A stretch of 51,996 nt of DNA from Bacillota bacterium (GCA_023458875.1 JAEWXO010000054.1:1-51996), one strand, 5' to 3'; shown: positions 1 through 8,968, counted from the first letter of the stretch. Notes: a model not told the origin generated them from the letters alone. A program made the numbers and translations.

Positions 1-107
1 TGGGTTTATCGCTTTGAGTTTTCCCGTGAGCATGCTCGAATCAGAGGCGGGCTTGCCTTGACAGAACCAGTGCCTGCATGACAAGATAGAGTGCCTACTG
101 GACGACA
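1..107. mobile_element. Right terminal part of an IS21-like insertion sequence
   Basis: The stretch 58-107 ends in GGACGACA and carries two copies of a 20-nt repeat, TGACAxxAxxxAGTGCCTxC, at 59 and 79. The reverse complement of the other end of the window (51890-51941) has the same order of blocks: TTGACA, AGTGCCT, ATGACA, TGGACGACA. Subterminal repeats of about 20 bp and TG...CA termini are known from the IS21 family. The element body lies outside the window, so no transposase can be read; the family is inferred, but the pairing of the two ends is seen directly. A short open frame ending at the TGA at 79-81 could be the tail of an element gene, but it is too short to judge. Confidence 0.55.
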
Positions 108-131
108 TTATAAATGGGCGCTAACAATAAT

Positions 132-172
132 AACGGCGTTGTATCCGGGAAAACCTCAGATACAACGCCGTT
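132..172 (-). terminator. Terminator of the purA operon
   Basis: A perfect 14-bp stem (132-145 with 159-172) has a 13-nt loop. It lies just beyond the stop of the minus-strand gene at 203-1282. The T-run on the minus side is modest (ttattattg), so it may be only partly intrinsic or may act in both directions. Confidence 0.7.
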
Positions 173-202
173 TAATTATTACATAAACCATTCTGATATT
201 AT

Positions 203-1282
203 TTATAGTTCATGACCATTATAATGTTTTTTAATATTTTCATCAGATCCATATATAAAACAGATGATAATATTTAATACAAGTAACACCAGATATGCAA
301 CTGCAGCAGAGGCTGTTGATTGTTTTGCAAACATTACAAATACACCCGGTATCACATGAAGAATAGTTATAATAGTGAAAATAGTTGATGCTGCTTTTTG
401 CGTAGACGGTGATTTTATAATCATAAGTGCCGAGCCAAGAATCAGTAAAATGCCGACAAAAACATAAAATCCGCTGAATGTCACGATAAGGTCAGGTGCT
501 GATTCTTTACATTTCATAGTAGAATATAAAAGTGCTGCGAGACCGGAAAGAAGACCGGCTACTATAAGAAGAACTACTCTTTTTGCACCTTTTTTAGCCA
601 TTTCAGATTCTTTTTCTCTCATAAACTCTCTGTATGCTTCACGGCTTTTTTCCTGATCAAAGCTTTCAGGTACTGAGCTAAGAGAACTTTTAATTGCTCT
701 GTCAACTGCTTGTTTTTTTGCTGCCTCAATGTCAGGATCTGAAAACTTCGGAACATATCTTGCGCGCGGTACATCAGTTTCTTCAAGTATAGGCGCTTTT
801 ACATCATCAAAACCGCTTTTGACTGTGGTATTCTGCGGTTGTTGACCGTATTGCTGATACTGTGGCTGAGTCTGCTGATTCTGAGCCGGCTGACCATATT
901 GCTGAAACTGTGGCTGAGCCTGCTGATTCTGAGCTGGCTGACCATATTGCTGAAACTGTGGCTGAGCCTGCTGATTCTGAGTAGGCTGACCGTATTGCTG
1001 AAACTGTGGCTGAGCCTGCTGATTCTGAGCCGGTTGACCGTATTGCTGAAACTGTGGCTGAGCATGATTATTTACTTGAGGTGTATATGTATCTGAAAGG
1101 GTAGGAACAGCAATATCATCCAGACCTATGGTCTTTTTCTGGGGTGGTATATATGCTGTATCATCAAGTATAGGTGCAGCAATATCATCAAGAGAACGTT
1201 TCTGTGCTTTAGAAGCATCATATGTTGTTTCTTCAAGAGTTGGTGCCTGTACTCCTTTAAGGCTATCATTGTTATCAGGCAT
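203..1282 (-). CDS. Repeat-rich membrane protein with Q/P-rich cytoplasmic tail
   Basis: I do not recognise this 359-residue protein as a named family. Residues 1-235 are soluble and low in complexity. They carry four copies of a motif like LDDIAAPxLxDT (near residues 8, 31, 54 and 158) and about 4.8 tandem copies of the 16-residue unit QPQFQQYGQPAQNQQA (residues 75-151, DNA about 830-1060). The C-terminal third (about 236-345) has four hydrophobic segments, so the tail probably sits in the cytoplasm. The start at 1282 has an AGAGGTG site. The gene lies 24 bp after purA with no terminator between, so it is very likely cotranscribed with it. The repeats could be a scaffold and the acidic threonine motifs could be kinase or FHA targets, but that is a guess. 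The 48-bp DNA repeats make copy-number variation likely. Confidence 0.85.
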   Translation of the reverse strand: MPDNNDSLKGVQAPTLEETTYDASKAQKRSLDDIAAPILDDTAYIPPQKKTIGLDDIAVPTLSDTYTPQVNNHAQPQFQQYGQPAQNQQAQPQFQQYGQPTQNQQAQPQFQQYGQPAQNQQAQPQFQQYGQPAQNQQTQPQYQQYGQQPQNTTVKSGFDDVKAPILEETDVPRARYVPKFSDPDIEAAKKQAVDRAIKSSLSSVPESFDQEKSREAYREFMREKESEMAKKGAKRVVLLIVAGLLSGLAALLYSTMKCKESAPDLIVTFSGFYVFVGILLILGSALMIIKSPSTQKAASTIFTIITILHVIPGVFVMFAKQSTASAAVAYLVLLVLNIIICFIYGSDENIKKHYNGHEL

Positions 1283-1306
1283 TTATAATCACCTCTTTAT
1301 TAAAAA

Positions 1307-2584
1307 TTAATCTCTTATAATTATCTGTGATCTGTCAGGTCCTACACCGATCATTGATACAGGACATTCACACAGCTCTTCTATGCGTTTAATGTATTCT
1401 TTACATGTATCAGGAAGTTCATCAAATATTTTACATCCGGAAATATCTTCGTTAAAACCGGCAACTGTTTCATAAATCGGTTTGCATCCGTCGAGTTCTT
1501 CAAGTGCAGCAGGGAAATTATTAATAATTGTACCGTCAGCTTTCTGATATGATGTGCATATTTTCAGATCACCAAGATTGCTGAGTGTATCAAGTTTATT
1601 TAAAGCAATTCCATTAAGTCCGTTTACTCTTACTGAATGACGCAGAATAACAGCATCAAACCATCCGGTTCTTCTTGGACGGCCAGTTGTTGTACCGAAT
1701 TCACCGCCGACATTTCTTATTGTTTCACCAATTTCATCATCAAGTTCTGTAGGGAAAGGTCCTTTTCCTACTCTTGTTGTATATGCCTTAGCTACACCGA
1801 TAATTCTGTCTATCATTTTAGGTCCTACACCTGTTCCTACACAGACACCGCTTGAAACAGGATGTGATGATGTAACATAAGGGTATGTACCGAAGTCTAT
1901 ATCGAGAAGTGTTGCCTGTGCACCTTCAAACATAATTGTCTTTCCGTCTTTGTCTGCTTGATATGCAAGAACGGATACATCGTCAACAAATTTTGCAAGA
2001 AGCTTGCCATAGCCGATATACTCTTCGATTACAGACTCTATATCAATTGCCTTACCGCCATATACAGCAGTAATTATTTTATTTTTTAAAGCGCCTGTTG
2101 CAGCTGCTTTTTCTCTGAATATTTCAGGATGAATAAGATCATACATTCTGATTCCGCAGCGTTCATATTTGTCCATATATGCAGGACCAATACCGCGTTT
2201 TGTTGTTCCGATATCACTGTTTCCTCTGAATTCTTCTGATAATCCGTCAAGAATAATATGCCAAGGCATAACAACGTGTGCACGAGGATCTATTTTAAGA
2301 TTTGTAGTTGAGATACCCTTGTCACTAAGCATTTCGAGTTCTTCTAAAAAGCTCTTAGGATCTATAACAACACCTGCACCGATAAGACATAGTGTATCAG
2401 GATAAAGAATACCTGATGGAATAAGATGAAGCTTGTAAGTTACACCATTGTTTACTACAGTATGACCTGCATTGTTTCCACCCTGTGAACGTACTACTAC
2501 TTCAGCCTGCGATGCAAGAATGTCTATTATTTTTCCTTTCCCTTCGTCGCCCCACTGAGTTCCAATAACAATACTACTAGGCAT
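1307..2584 (-). CDS. purA: Adenylosuccinate synthetase
   Basis: PurA joins IMP and aspartate using GTP to form adenylosuccinate, the first committed step from IMP to AMP, in the cytosol. The 425-residue length is normal. The N-terminal P-loop GTQWGDEGKGK, the NNAGHTVV segment, FEGAQATLLDID and TTTGRPRRTGWFD are family signatures. The start at 2584 is preceded by GAGGA. A strong promoter with a palindromic site lies just upstream (see 2618-2667). The repeat-rich membrane protein follows in the same transcript. No other purine gene is nearby. Confidence 0.97.
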   Translation of the reverse strand: MPSSIVIGTQWGDEGKGKIIDILASQAEVVVRSQGGNNAGHTVVNNGVTYKLHLIPSGILYPDTLCLIGAGVVIDPKSFLEELEMLSDKGISTTNLKIDPRAHVVMPWHIILDGLSEEFRGNSDIGTTKRGIGPAYMDKYERCGIRMYDLIHPEIFREKAAATGALKNKIITAVYGGKAIDIESVIEEYIGYGKLLAKFVDDVSVLAYQADKDGKTIMFEGAQATLLDIDFGTYPYVTSSHPVSSGVCVGTGVGPKMIDRIIGVAKAYTTRVGKGPFPTELDDEIGETIRNVGGEFGTTTGRPRRTGWFDAVILRHSVRVNGLNGIALNKLDTLSNLGDLKICTSYQKADGTIINNFPAALEELDGCKPIYETVAGFNEDISGCKIFDELPDTCKEYIKRIEELCECPVSMIGVGPDRSQIIIRD

Positions 2585-2617
2585 ATTTTAATTCCTCATT
2601 TCAGTTTGTTTATCATT

Positions 2618-2667
2618 CTGGTATCAATACCAGTATTCATTATATCAGTTTTACATGAAGTTTTCAA
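2618..2667 (-). promoter_or_regulatory. purA promoter with palindromic operator candidate
   Basis: On the minus strand TTGAAA (2662-2667) and TATAAT (2639-2644) are separated by exactly 17 nt. Five bases after the -10 box comes the perfect palindrome CTGGTATTGATACCAG (2618-2633; 7-bp arms, 2-nt centre), which would cover the transcription start. The position suits a repressor operator. Which regulator binds is unknown. Confidence 0.7.
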
Positions 2668-2693
2668 GAGTGTGACGGCATTTTCTTATAAAA

Positions 2694-5048
2694 TCATTGC
2701 TTATCAAGCAGCCAGATATTATCAGCATAATCTGTTATTGTTCTGTCAGAACTGAATTTTCCGGAATTACACATATTTATCCACATTTTCTTACCGAATT
2801 CAATATTGTTTTTATAATCCCTGTTACATCTGAGCTTTGCCTGTACATATGACTCAAGATCTCCGAGAACATAGTAATTATCAGGTGTATGCCAGCTTGC
2901 ACCGTCAAGAAGTGACTGATACAGATCTCTGAAATCACCGCTTCCTCCGTCACTGAATGTACCGTCCACAAGTGTTTCAACTACACGACGGATTTCAGGG
3001 TGTTCAGCGACAAGCTTCCGGCTGTTGTATGAAGGCATGATTTTTTTAAGCTCTTCAACCTTTGCACCGAAAATATAATTGTTTTTGAGGCCGGCCTCAT
3101 GGACGATTTCAACATTTGCTCCGTCAAGAGTACCGAGAGTTACAGCTCCGTTAAGCATAAGCTTCATATTTCCGGTACCTGATGCTTCAGTACCGGCAGT
3201 TGATATCTGCTCTGATACATCAGCGGCTGCAACAAGCTTTTCAGCGTATGATACGTTGTAATTGGAGACAAAGACTACCTTTATAAGGTGATTTACATCT
3301 TCGTCTGAATTGATAAAGTCCGCAACCTCGTTTATATATTTTATGATAGCCTTTGCGCGTCTGTATCCCGGTGCTGATTTTGCACCGAAAATAAACGTTG
3401 TAGGAGTAAAGTCGGTTATTGTACCGTCTTTTATTCCAAAGTAGATATACATGATTGAAAGTGCATTCATCAGCTGTCGTTTATATTCGTGAAGACGCTT
3501 TATATGTATATCGAATATGCTGTTTTCATCTATAGTAATATTTTCTTTTCGGAGTATAAATTCCGCAAGCTGTTTTTTCTTTGTTTTCTTTATTTCAAGA
3601 AACTGTTCAATTATTTTTTCGTCATCAGCGTACTGGCTGAGCTTCTTTAGCTCTGAAAGATTTGTTATCCATTTGTTACTCAGAAGCAGGCCGGTAATAA
3701 GACCGGACAGTTCTTTATTGCATAACGCAAGCCAACGGCGCTGGGTTATACCGTTTGTTTTATTCTGAAATTTTTCCGGATATATTTCATACCAGTTATG
3801 AAGAGTGGAAGCTTTGAGAATTTCGGTATGAATCTCAGCAACACCGTTTACAAATGAAGAGCAGTATGTAGCCATATTTGCCATATGTATAAGTTCATCA
3901 TGGATTATCTTCATGGATTTTATTTTTGACGATTCGATGCCTGACTGGTACATCTGGGTGATGAACCGCTCATTTATCATAAATATTATATTGTATATAT
4001 CAGGAATGATTTCCTTGATAATGCTGATGTCCCATTTTTCAAGTGCTTCAGGCATAATCGTGTGATTTGTATAATTGAATATTTTCTTTGCCATCTCAAA
4101 TGATGTATCAAAATCAAGTCCTTCATTTACAGTAAGCTGTCTTATAAGCTCAGGAATTGAGATTACAGGGTGAGTGTCATTGAGCTGAACAGTTATATAT
4201 CTGCCAAGTGTTTTTATATCGCCGTATTTCTGCTTGTGCTTTTTGATTATATCCGCGAGAGATGCACAGCAGAAAAAGTACTGCTGTTTTAATCGTAATT
4301 TTTTACCCTCGGACGTATCGTCGTTAGGGTACAGGCATCTTGAAATGTCCTCAGCATATATTTTCTCACGGTTTGCTTCAATGTATTTCTGTTCGTTGAA
4401 GAGCTTAAAATTAAAATCGTCCATAGCTTCAGACTGCCACAGACGTAATGTGCCGATATTGCGGATGCCATATCCTATTATAGGGATATCGTATGGAACA
4501 GCAAGAACGGTCTGATCACTGAAATTAACCTGTACAGTATCACTGTCGCATCGTACCGACCATGCATCTCCGTATTTTGTCCAGTCGTCAGCTTCTTCTA
4601 ACTGAAAACCATTTTCAATTTTCTGTTTGAACAGTCCGTATTTGTATCTGATGCCGTATCCGTCAAGAGGAATATTCATGGATGCCGCACTGTCGAGAAA
4701 ACATGCAGCCAGGCGTCCCAGACCTCCGTTTCCAAGAGCGGCATCCTCGATTTCTTCAAGAGAATTTATTGAAAAACCATAACGTTCAAGAAGGTTAGCG
4801 GTGTCGTTATATAAATCCAAACAGAGAAGATTGTTATAAATTGATCTTCCAATAAGAAATTCCATTGAAAAATAGCAGGCTCTTCTTCCGGACTGGTGGG
4901 TTTTACGACTGGTTTTCCAAACGTCAGAGATATGCTTCATAATAATTCCGCTTATAGTATTGTGAATTATATAAGGTGATGTGACGTTTTCAGACTTCAG
5001 TTCTTCCAGTTTAAATCCTAAATCCATTAGGAAATTCTGCTTGTTCAT
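2694..5048 (-). CDS. glgP: Glycogen/maltodextrin phosphorylase (GT35)
   Basis: This enzyme removes terminal glucose from alpha-1,4-glucans with phosphate, giving glucose-1-phosphate in the cytosol. The 784 residues include the phosphorylase signature EASGTGNMKLMLNG, in which Lys 629 should carry pyridoxal phosphate, and the usual N-terminal blocks (ACYFSMEFLIGRS, ALGNGGLGRLAACFLDS). The start at 5048 lies 38 nt inside the end of malQ and has AAAGGA about 10 nt upstream, so the two are probably translationally coupled. Together they would break down stored glycogen or imported maltodextrins: MalQ rearranges short chains and GlgP phosphorolyses them. Length and motifs do not separate glycogen from maltodextrin preference. 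Confidence 0.95.
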   Translation of the reverse strand: MNKQNFLMDLGFKLEELKSENVTSPYIIHNTISGIIMKHISDVWKTSRKTHQSGRRACYFSMEFLIGRSIYNNLLCLDLYNDTANLLERYGFSINSLEEIEDAALGNGGLGRLAACFLDSAASMNIPLDGYGIRYKYGLFKQKIENGFQLEEADDWTKYGDAWSVRCDSDTVQVNFSDQTVLAVPYDIPIIGYGIRNIGTLRLWQSEAMDDFNFKLFNEQKYIEANREKIYAEDISRCLYPNDDTSEGKKLRLKQQYFFCCASLADIIKKHKQKYGDIKTLGRYITVQLNDTHPVISIPELIRQLTVNEGLDFDTSFEMAKKIFNYTNHTIMPEALEKWDISIIKEIIPDIYNIIFMINERFITQMYQSGIESSKIKSMKIIHDELIHMANMATYCSSFVNGVAEIHTEILKASTLHNWYEIYPEKFQNKTNGITQRRWLALCNKELSGLITGLLLSNKWITNLSELKKLSQYADDEKIIEQFLEIKKTKKKQLAEFILRKENITIDENSIFDIHIKRLHEYKRQLMNALSIMYIYFGIKDGTITDFTPTTFIFGAKSAPGYRRAKAIIKYINEVADFINSDEDVNHLIKVVFVSNYNVSYAEKLVAAADVSEQISTAGTEASGTGNMKLMLNGAVTLGTLDGANVEIVHEAGLKNNYIFGAKVEELKKIMPSYNSRKLVAEHPEIRRVVETLVDGTFSDGGSGDFRDLYQSLLDGASWHTPDNYYVLGDLESYVQAKLRCNRDYKNNIEFGKKMWINMCNSGKFSSDRTITDYADNIWLLDKQ

Positions 5049-6552
5049 TTAAATCAATCCTTTCTTGTTTAGGTATAATTCTTTTACATCTGTTATAAAG
5101 TATATTGAGCATAAGAATCTGTTCTTTAAGCTCTTTTGTAAAATCACTTGTTTTAGCGCGGTATTTCCAGTTGCCTGATATTGTGGACGGCGTATTCATC
5201 CTTTTGTCTGAATCTTCGTTTATGAAATCCTGGAATTGTGCGATTGCTGCATAAGCAATACTTGACCATGCCCAACGAATCATTTCATTAGGTACTTCAT
5301 CGGCGGTTTTTACATTGAAATATGCTTTGCAGAAGTTAAGCGTGTTTTCATCAAGCGATTTTGTCCATCCTTTGAGAGTATCATTGTCATGTGTGCCTGT
5401 ATATGCAATACAGTTTGATGAAGTGAAGTTATGCGGAAGATATCCGCTTCTTGGATTGCTGAAGCCGAACTGAAGAACCTTCATTCCAGGATATCCTGTT
5501 TTGTCAAGGAGCTTCTGTACCTCAGGTGTTACAAAACCAAGATCCTCTGCAATGATATTAAGTTTTCCCAGAACCTTTTCAAGCTGACGGAAAAGCTCAA
5601 TATCAGGGCCCTTCTGCCATATACCTATTTCTGCAGTTTCGTTTCCGTAAGGAATACTGTAATAGCTCTCAAATCCGCGGAAGTGGTCGATGCGTACGAT
5701 ATCATATGTGTCGGTAGCCTGCTTCATACGTTTGGTCCACCATTCGTAATCGGAGCGTCCGTGATATTTCCAGTCGTAGAGAGGATTTCCCCAGAGCTGA
5801 CCTGTAGGAGAGAACGGATCAGGAGGACATCCGGCAACAGCTATAGGAGATCTGTTTTCATCAAGGCAGAAAAGTTCAGGTGTTTTCCATACTTCTACAC
5901 TGTCATAAGAAACATAGATAGGAATATCACCGACAATCTGTACTCCCTTGTTATTTGCATAATTTTTAAGCCTGCGCCATTGTTTAAAGAAGCAGAACTG
6001 GACAAATTTATGAAATTTTATTTCGTCAGACATTGTTTTCTTTACACGGTCAATAGCTTCATTTCTTGCCATTGCCAGGGATGAAGGCCATTTGTACCAT
6101 GGAAGACCGTTGTTATGAAATTTCAGAGCCATAAACATTGCAAAATCATCAAGCCATTCACGGCTGCTCAGCTCAAAGACAGCATATTCCTGTGTCGGCT
6201 TGAAACGGGCAAATGCTTTTCTCAGAACATTAAATACATTGTCGTATAAAAACTCATAATCAATTTCATCTGAATCCTTTTCCCATTCTATGTTCATATA
6301 ATCAGGCTTTACAAGAAGCCCTTCAGATTCAAGAAGTTCAAAATCTATGAAATATGGATTTCCTGCAAACGCGGAAAATGACTGATAAGGTGAATCACCA
6401 TAGCTTGTAGGTGACAGAGGAAGTATCTGCCACAGTCCTATTCTGCACTCGTCTAAAAAATCAACAAATTTATATGCATTTATTCCAAGCTTGCCGATAC
6501 CGTATGATGAAGGAAGGCTTGATATATGCATTAATATACCGCTTTTTCTCAT
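5011..6552 (-). CDS. malQ: 4-alpha-glucanotransferase (amylomaltase, GH77)
   Basis: MalQ transfers alpha-1,4-glucan segments between maltodextrins and releases glucose. The 513-residue length is typical of GH77. Expected catalytic residues are visible: nucleophile Asp 289 in VRIDHFRGF, acid/base Glu 336 in IIAEDLGF, and Asp 389 in YTGTHDND. The family segments GDIPIYV and LWGNPLYDW are also present. The start at 6552 has AAAGG about 8 nt upstream. It is the first gene of the malQ-glgP pair and is divergent from the membrane protein at 6676. I could not identify a convincing promoter in the 123-bp gap. Confidence 0.95.
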   Translation of the reverse strand: MRKSGILMHISSLPSSYGIGKLGINAYKFVDFLDECRIGLWQILPLSPTSYGDSPYQSFSAFAGNPYFIDFELLESEGLLVKPDYMNIEWEKDSDEIDYEFLYDNVFNVLRKAFARFKPTQEYAVFELSSREWLDDFAMFMALKFHNNGLPWYKWPSSLAMARNEAIDRVKKTMSDEIKFHKFVQFCFFKQWRRLKNYANNKGVQIVGDIPIYVSYDSVEVWKTPELFCLDENRSPIAVAGCPPDPFSPTGQLWGNPLYDWKYHGRSDYEWWTKRMKQATDTYDIVRIDHFRGFESYYSIPYGNETAEIGIWQKGPDIELFRQLEKVLGKLNIIAEDLGFVTPEVQKLLDKTGYPGMKVLQFGFSNPRSGYLPHNFTSSNCIAYTGTHDNDTLKGWTKSLDENTLNFCKAYFNVKTADEVPNEMIRWAWSSIAYAAIAQFQDFINEDSDKRMNTPSTISGNWKYRAKTSDFTKELKEQILMLNILYNRCKRIIPKQERIDLNEQAEFPNGFRI

Positions 6553-6675
6553 AAAAATGACCTTTCGTTGAAGATTTTACTTTATCTTAAAATAAGCTTT
6601 TACTGAATATATAAATGTAAATGCAAATAATAAATAAGAAATATTTTTATATATTCAGATGGAGGTTTAAAAAAT

Positions 6676-7122
6676 ATGCGTAAGTCAGGAGAAATAATTT
6701 TTGTTTTTTTGATTGGCTGCTTTTTATATAGTCTTATTGAAATTTCAACAAGGGGCTATACTCATTGGTCAATGACACTTACCGGCGGAATGTGCCTGTC
6801 ATATATATATTCTATAACGATAAATACAGAAATGCGTGTAGTAAATAAATGTATCTCAGGTGCTTTGTTTATTACCTCAGCCGAATTTACTGTCGGAATA
6901 ATAGTAAATATAATATACGGATGGAATGTATGGGATTATTCGGATATGCCTTTTAATATTCTTGGCCAGATATGTCTTCCTTATTCAATAGTATGGTTTC
7001 TGCTGTGCTTTGTCGGATACAGACTCAGCAATATAATTTATTATAAATTTCAGAAAATATATGAGAGAGAAAAATTATACAATGAGGTTACTCAGCCTAT
7101 ATTTCTGCAACAGGATAATTAA
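6676..7122 (+). CDS. CmpB-like membrane protein (putative ABC transporter permease family)
   Basis: This 148-residue protein has four hydrophobic segments (about 7-22, 28-46, 56-82 and 95-122). The block RGYTHWSM...GG and the later YGWNVWDYS...N..GQICL..S..W fit the PF06541/CmpB family, usually named putative ABC transporter permease although real transport has not been shown for most members. The start at 6676 follows GGAGG (6661-6665). It stands alone, ends at its own terminator (7197-7228) and has no partner ATPase next to it. Confidence 0.75.
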   Translation: MRKSGEIIFVFLIGCFLYSLIEISTRGYTHWSMTLTGGMCLSYIYSITINTEMRVVNKCISGALFITSAEFTVGIIVNIIYGWNVWDYSDMPFNILGQICLPYSIVWFLLCFVGYRLSNIIYYKFQKIYEREKLYNEVTQPIFLQQDN

Positions 7123-7196
7123 TATATTCTTCGGACCGGGATCAGGTCACTTTGTTATAAAATCATGCCGGGTTATTATATAAATTTAATCAGTAA

Positions 7197-7228
7197 AATA
7201 TCCGGTATGAATAAACGGATATTGTTTT
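7197..7228 (+). terminator. Terminator of the CmpB-like gene
   Basis: AATATCCG (7197-7204) pairs with CGGATATT (7216-7223) around an 11-nt loop and is followed by GTTTT. It lies 75 nt after the stop codon at 7122. Confidence 0.65.
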
Positions 7229-7461
7229 ACTTTTTAATAATAAAAAAACTTCATTTTTTTTGTACCGTTATAAATTATAACACAATTTAATGGTAAATAT
7301 CAAGTGAATATTATAAAGTTATATGAAAACAGAGGCCCGAAAGTCGCTATAAAACATCAAAAAGCATATTCTGGAAATTAATAAGTTTTTATGTATATTT
7401 TAATGGAATGTACATTCACTATCAGGTAATATTTTCAAATAAATACTTTATAAAATAATAA

Positions 7462-7492
7462 TACAGCGATGAATATTTAATTCGTCGCTGTA
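7462..7492 (-). terminator. Terminator of mscL
   Basis: A 13-bp stem (7462-7474 with 7480-7492, including one T-G pair) has a 5-nt loop. On the minus strand it is followed by ttattatttta. It lies about 30 nt after the mscL stop. Confidence 0.8.
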
Positions 7493-7520
7493 AATATTAT
7501 ACATAGTATTTTGCGGGTTC

Positions 7521-7976
7521 TTATTTATCAGAGGAGTCTGATTCTTTACTTAACAGATCTCTTATTTCTTTAAGTAAGAGTACTTCTTCTGATGGCTTTG
7601 CCGGCTCTGAAGGTGCTTCTTCCTTTTTGGAGAATTTGTTCATTGCCTTTACAATAAGGAAAACACAGACAGCAATTATAAAGAATCTGATTACTGCGTT
7701 TAAAAAGCTTCCGATTGCAATCCGTGGTTCGCTTCCCCACGGGATTGTTATAGCTATATTGTTGAAGTTTACTCCTACGAGAAGAGTTTCGAGAATAGGA
7801 GTCACAATATCAGCTACGAGGGATGTTACAATTGAAGTGAATGCAGAACCAATAATGATACCTACAGCCATATCAATAACATTTCCTCTTGAAATGAATT
7901 GTTTGAATTCAGAAATAATACCTGAATTTTTCTGAATTAATTTGGAAGCACTTTTTTTGATTTCGTTTTGATCCAT
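7521..7976 (-). CDS. mscL: Large-conductance mechanosensitive channel
   Basis: MscL is a membrane pore that opens under tension to release solutes on sudden osmotic downshift. The N-terminal FISRGNVIDMAVGIIIGSAF (first membrane helix) and the second helix around AVIRFFIIAVCVFLIVKAMN are characteristic, followed by a cytoplasmic helix (LLKEIRDLL). I prefer the ATG at 7976 (151 residues, MDQNEIKK), with GGTGAT as a weak ribosome site. A TTG at 7991 or GTG at 7988 with AGGA upstream would add five or four residues. The gene is monocistronic with its own terminator. Confidence 0.92.
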   Translation of the reverse strand: MDQNEIKKSASKLIQKNSGIISEFKQFISRGNVIDMAVGIIIGSAFTSIVTSLVADIVTPILETLLVGVNFNNIAITIPWGSEPRIAIGSFLNAVIRFFIIAVCVFLIVKAMNKFSKKEEAPSEPAKPSEEVLLLKEIRDLLSKESDSSDK

Positions 7977-8253
7977 AACAACAATCACCAATCCTAATAA
8001 ATTTTTTAAATGACATTCCTTGAATAAATGTTAATAATAAATATGAATTTATGTAAATACATATTACAGAACACGTCATAAATCATATTTAAATAGTAAC
8101 AGATATTTTAATTGAATATTTATTATAACATTTTTGAGATTATTTTTCATCATATATAATTAACAAAAATAATATAAGATATTTGTCGAAACATTGTAGT
8201 ATTAAAAAATACTTTGTTCATAATTTTTTTACATTTAAAATTTCACAAAAAGC

Positions 8254-8282
8254 TTGTAATCAATTTATACATATGATATAAT
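8254..8282 (+). promoter_or_regulatory. Promoter of the S10-spc-alpha operon
   Basis: TTGTAA (8254-8259) and TATAAT (8277-8282) are separated by 17 nt. No other good promoter occurs before rpsJ. The implied start near 8289 gives an untranslated leader of about 300 nt. Confidence 0.8.
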
Positions 8283-8288
8283 AAACAA

Positions 8289-8363
8289 GCAGTTTGTCGA
8301 GAACTGCGAGAATGATATGCGTTGAAACGAAAGGTTGCTGACGGTATGTCAGGGAATTTTCGT
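8289..8363 (+). promoter_or_regulatory. Structured start of the rpsJ leader
   Basis: GCAGTT (8289-8294) pairs with AACTGC (8302-8307). A second hairpin has an outer stem ACGAAA/TTTCGT (8327-8332, 8358-8363) and an inner stem CTGAC/GTCAG (8338-8342, 8348-8352). In other bacteria a ribosomal protein such as L4 controls this operon through its leader. A similar role here is only inference. Confidence 0.45.
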
Positions 8364-8590
8364 GGAGTATGTCCGATTTTAAACCGGGCGATTGTAATAA
8401 CGAACACTGTGTGTGGTTAGAAATGTCTTATGTATTGTGCATGAGGTATGTCTGCTTATGTGTGTTGAATTACTAGCTTGGAAACTTATGTTTTTCAGGC
8501 TTTTTTTAATGTAGCTTCACAGATACACACGGCTAAGTGTTACGAATTCAAAACAATGCCCCCAATAATCCGTTTAAGGAGGCGAAAAAG

Positions 8591-8905
8591 ATGGCAGAAA
8601 AAGAAAAAATCAGAATCAAGATTAAAGGTTACGAGCATGCAATCGTTGATGCAGCAGCAGCTAAGATAGTTGACGCAGCAAAGAGAAGCGGTGCAAGAGT
8701 ATCAGGTCCTATTCCGTTGCCTACTGATAAGGAGATAGTTACTATTCTTCGTGCAGTTCATAAGTACAAGGACAGCCGTGAACAGTTCGAAATGAGAACT
8801 CATAAGAGACTCATCGATATTATCAGACCAACAAGCAAGACAATGGAAACTCTTAGTAATCTTGAGATTCCAGCAGGTGTGCTGATCGAAATGGTTGAAA
8901 AATAA
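8591..8905 (+). CDS. rpsJ: 30S ribosomal protein S10
   Basis: S10 is a small-subunit head protein that also acts as NusE in transcription antitermination. The 104-residue protein starts at the ATG at 8591, 8 nt after AAGGAGG. An in-frame start upstream at 8537 would add a non-family N-terminus and is rejected. IRIKIKGYEHAIVDAAAA and VSGPIPLPT are conserved S10 segments. It is the first gene of the operon, as in most Firmicutes. Confidence 0.97.
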   Translation: MAEKEKIRIKIKGYEHAIVDAAAAKIVDAAKRSGARVSGPIPLPTDKEIVTILRAVHKYKDSREQFEMRTHKRLIDIIRPTSKTMETLSNLEIPAGVLIEMVEK

Positions 8906-8968
8906 TTTCGGTAAATAACACCAAAGTCACGTTGACAGACGTCAACCAATAACTTAGGAGGAATTAAA

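Larger units (their letters stand above)
7123..7520. other. Gene-free stretch between convergent genes
   Basis: This 398-bp AT-rich stretch contains the two terminators annotated at 7197-7228 and 7462-7492. Between them (about 7230-7460) I see no gene, repeat or clear promoter. Confidence 0.6.
7977..8590. other. Gene-free region: mscL upstream and rpsJ leader
   Basis: No gene is visible in these 614 bases. The left half (to about 8250) is very AT-rich and must hold the mscL promoter, but I could not pick it with confidence. The right part is the promoter (8254-8282) and the roughly 300-nt untranslated leader of the ribosomal-protein operon, which starts with two hairpins (8289-8307 and 8327-8363). 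Confidence 0.6.

Noticed and set aside
799..1096. Extra coding frames on both strands (799-1065 minus, 839-1096 plus)
   Set aside because: They exist only because the 48-bp repeat of the membrane-protein gene keeps other frames open; no ribosome site or family.
5431..6084. 217-codon plus-strand frame inside malQ
   Set aside because: It is antisense to a clearly conserved enzyme and has no family signature or ribosome site.
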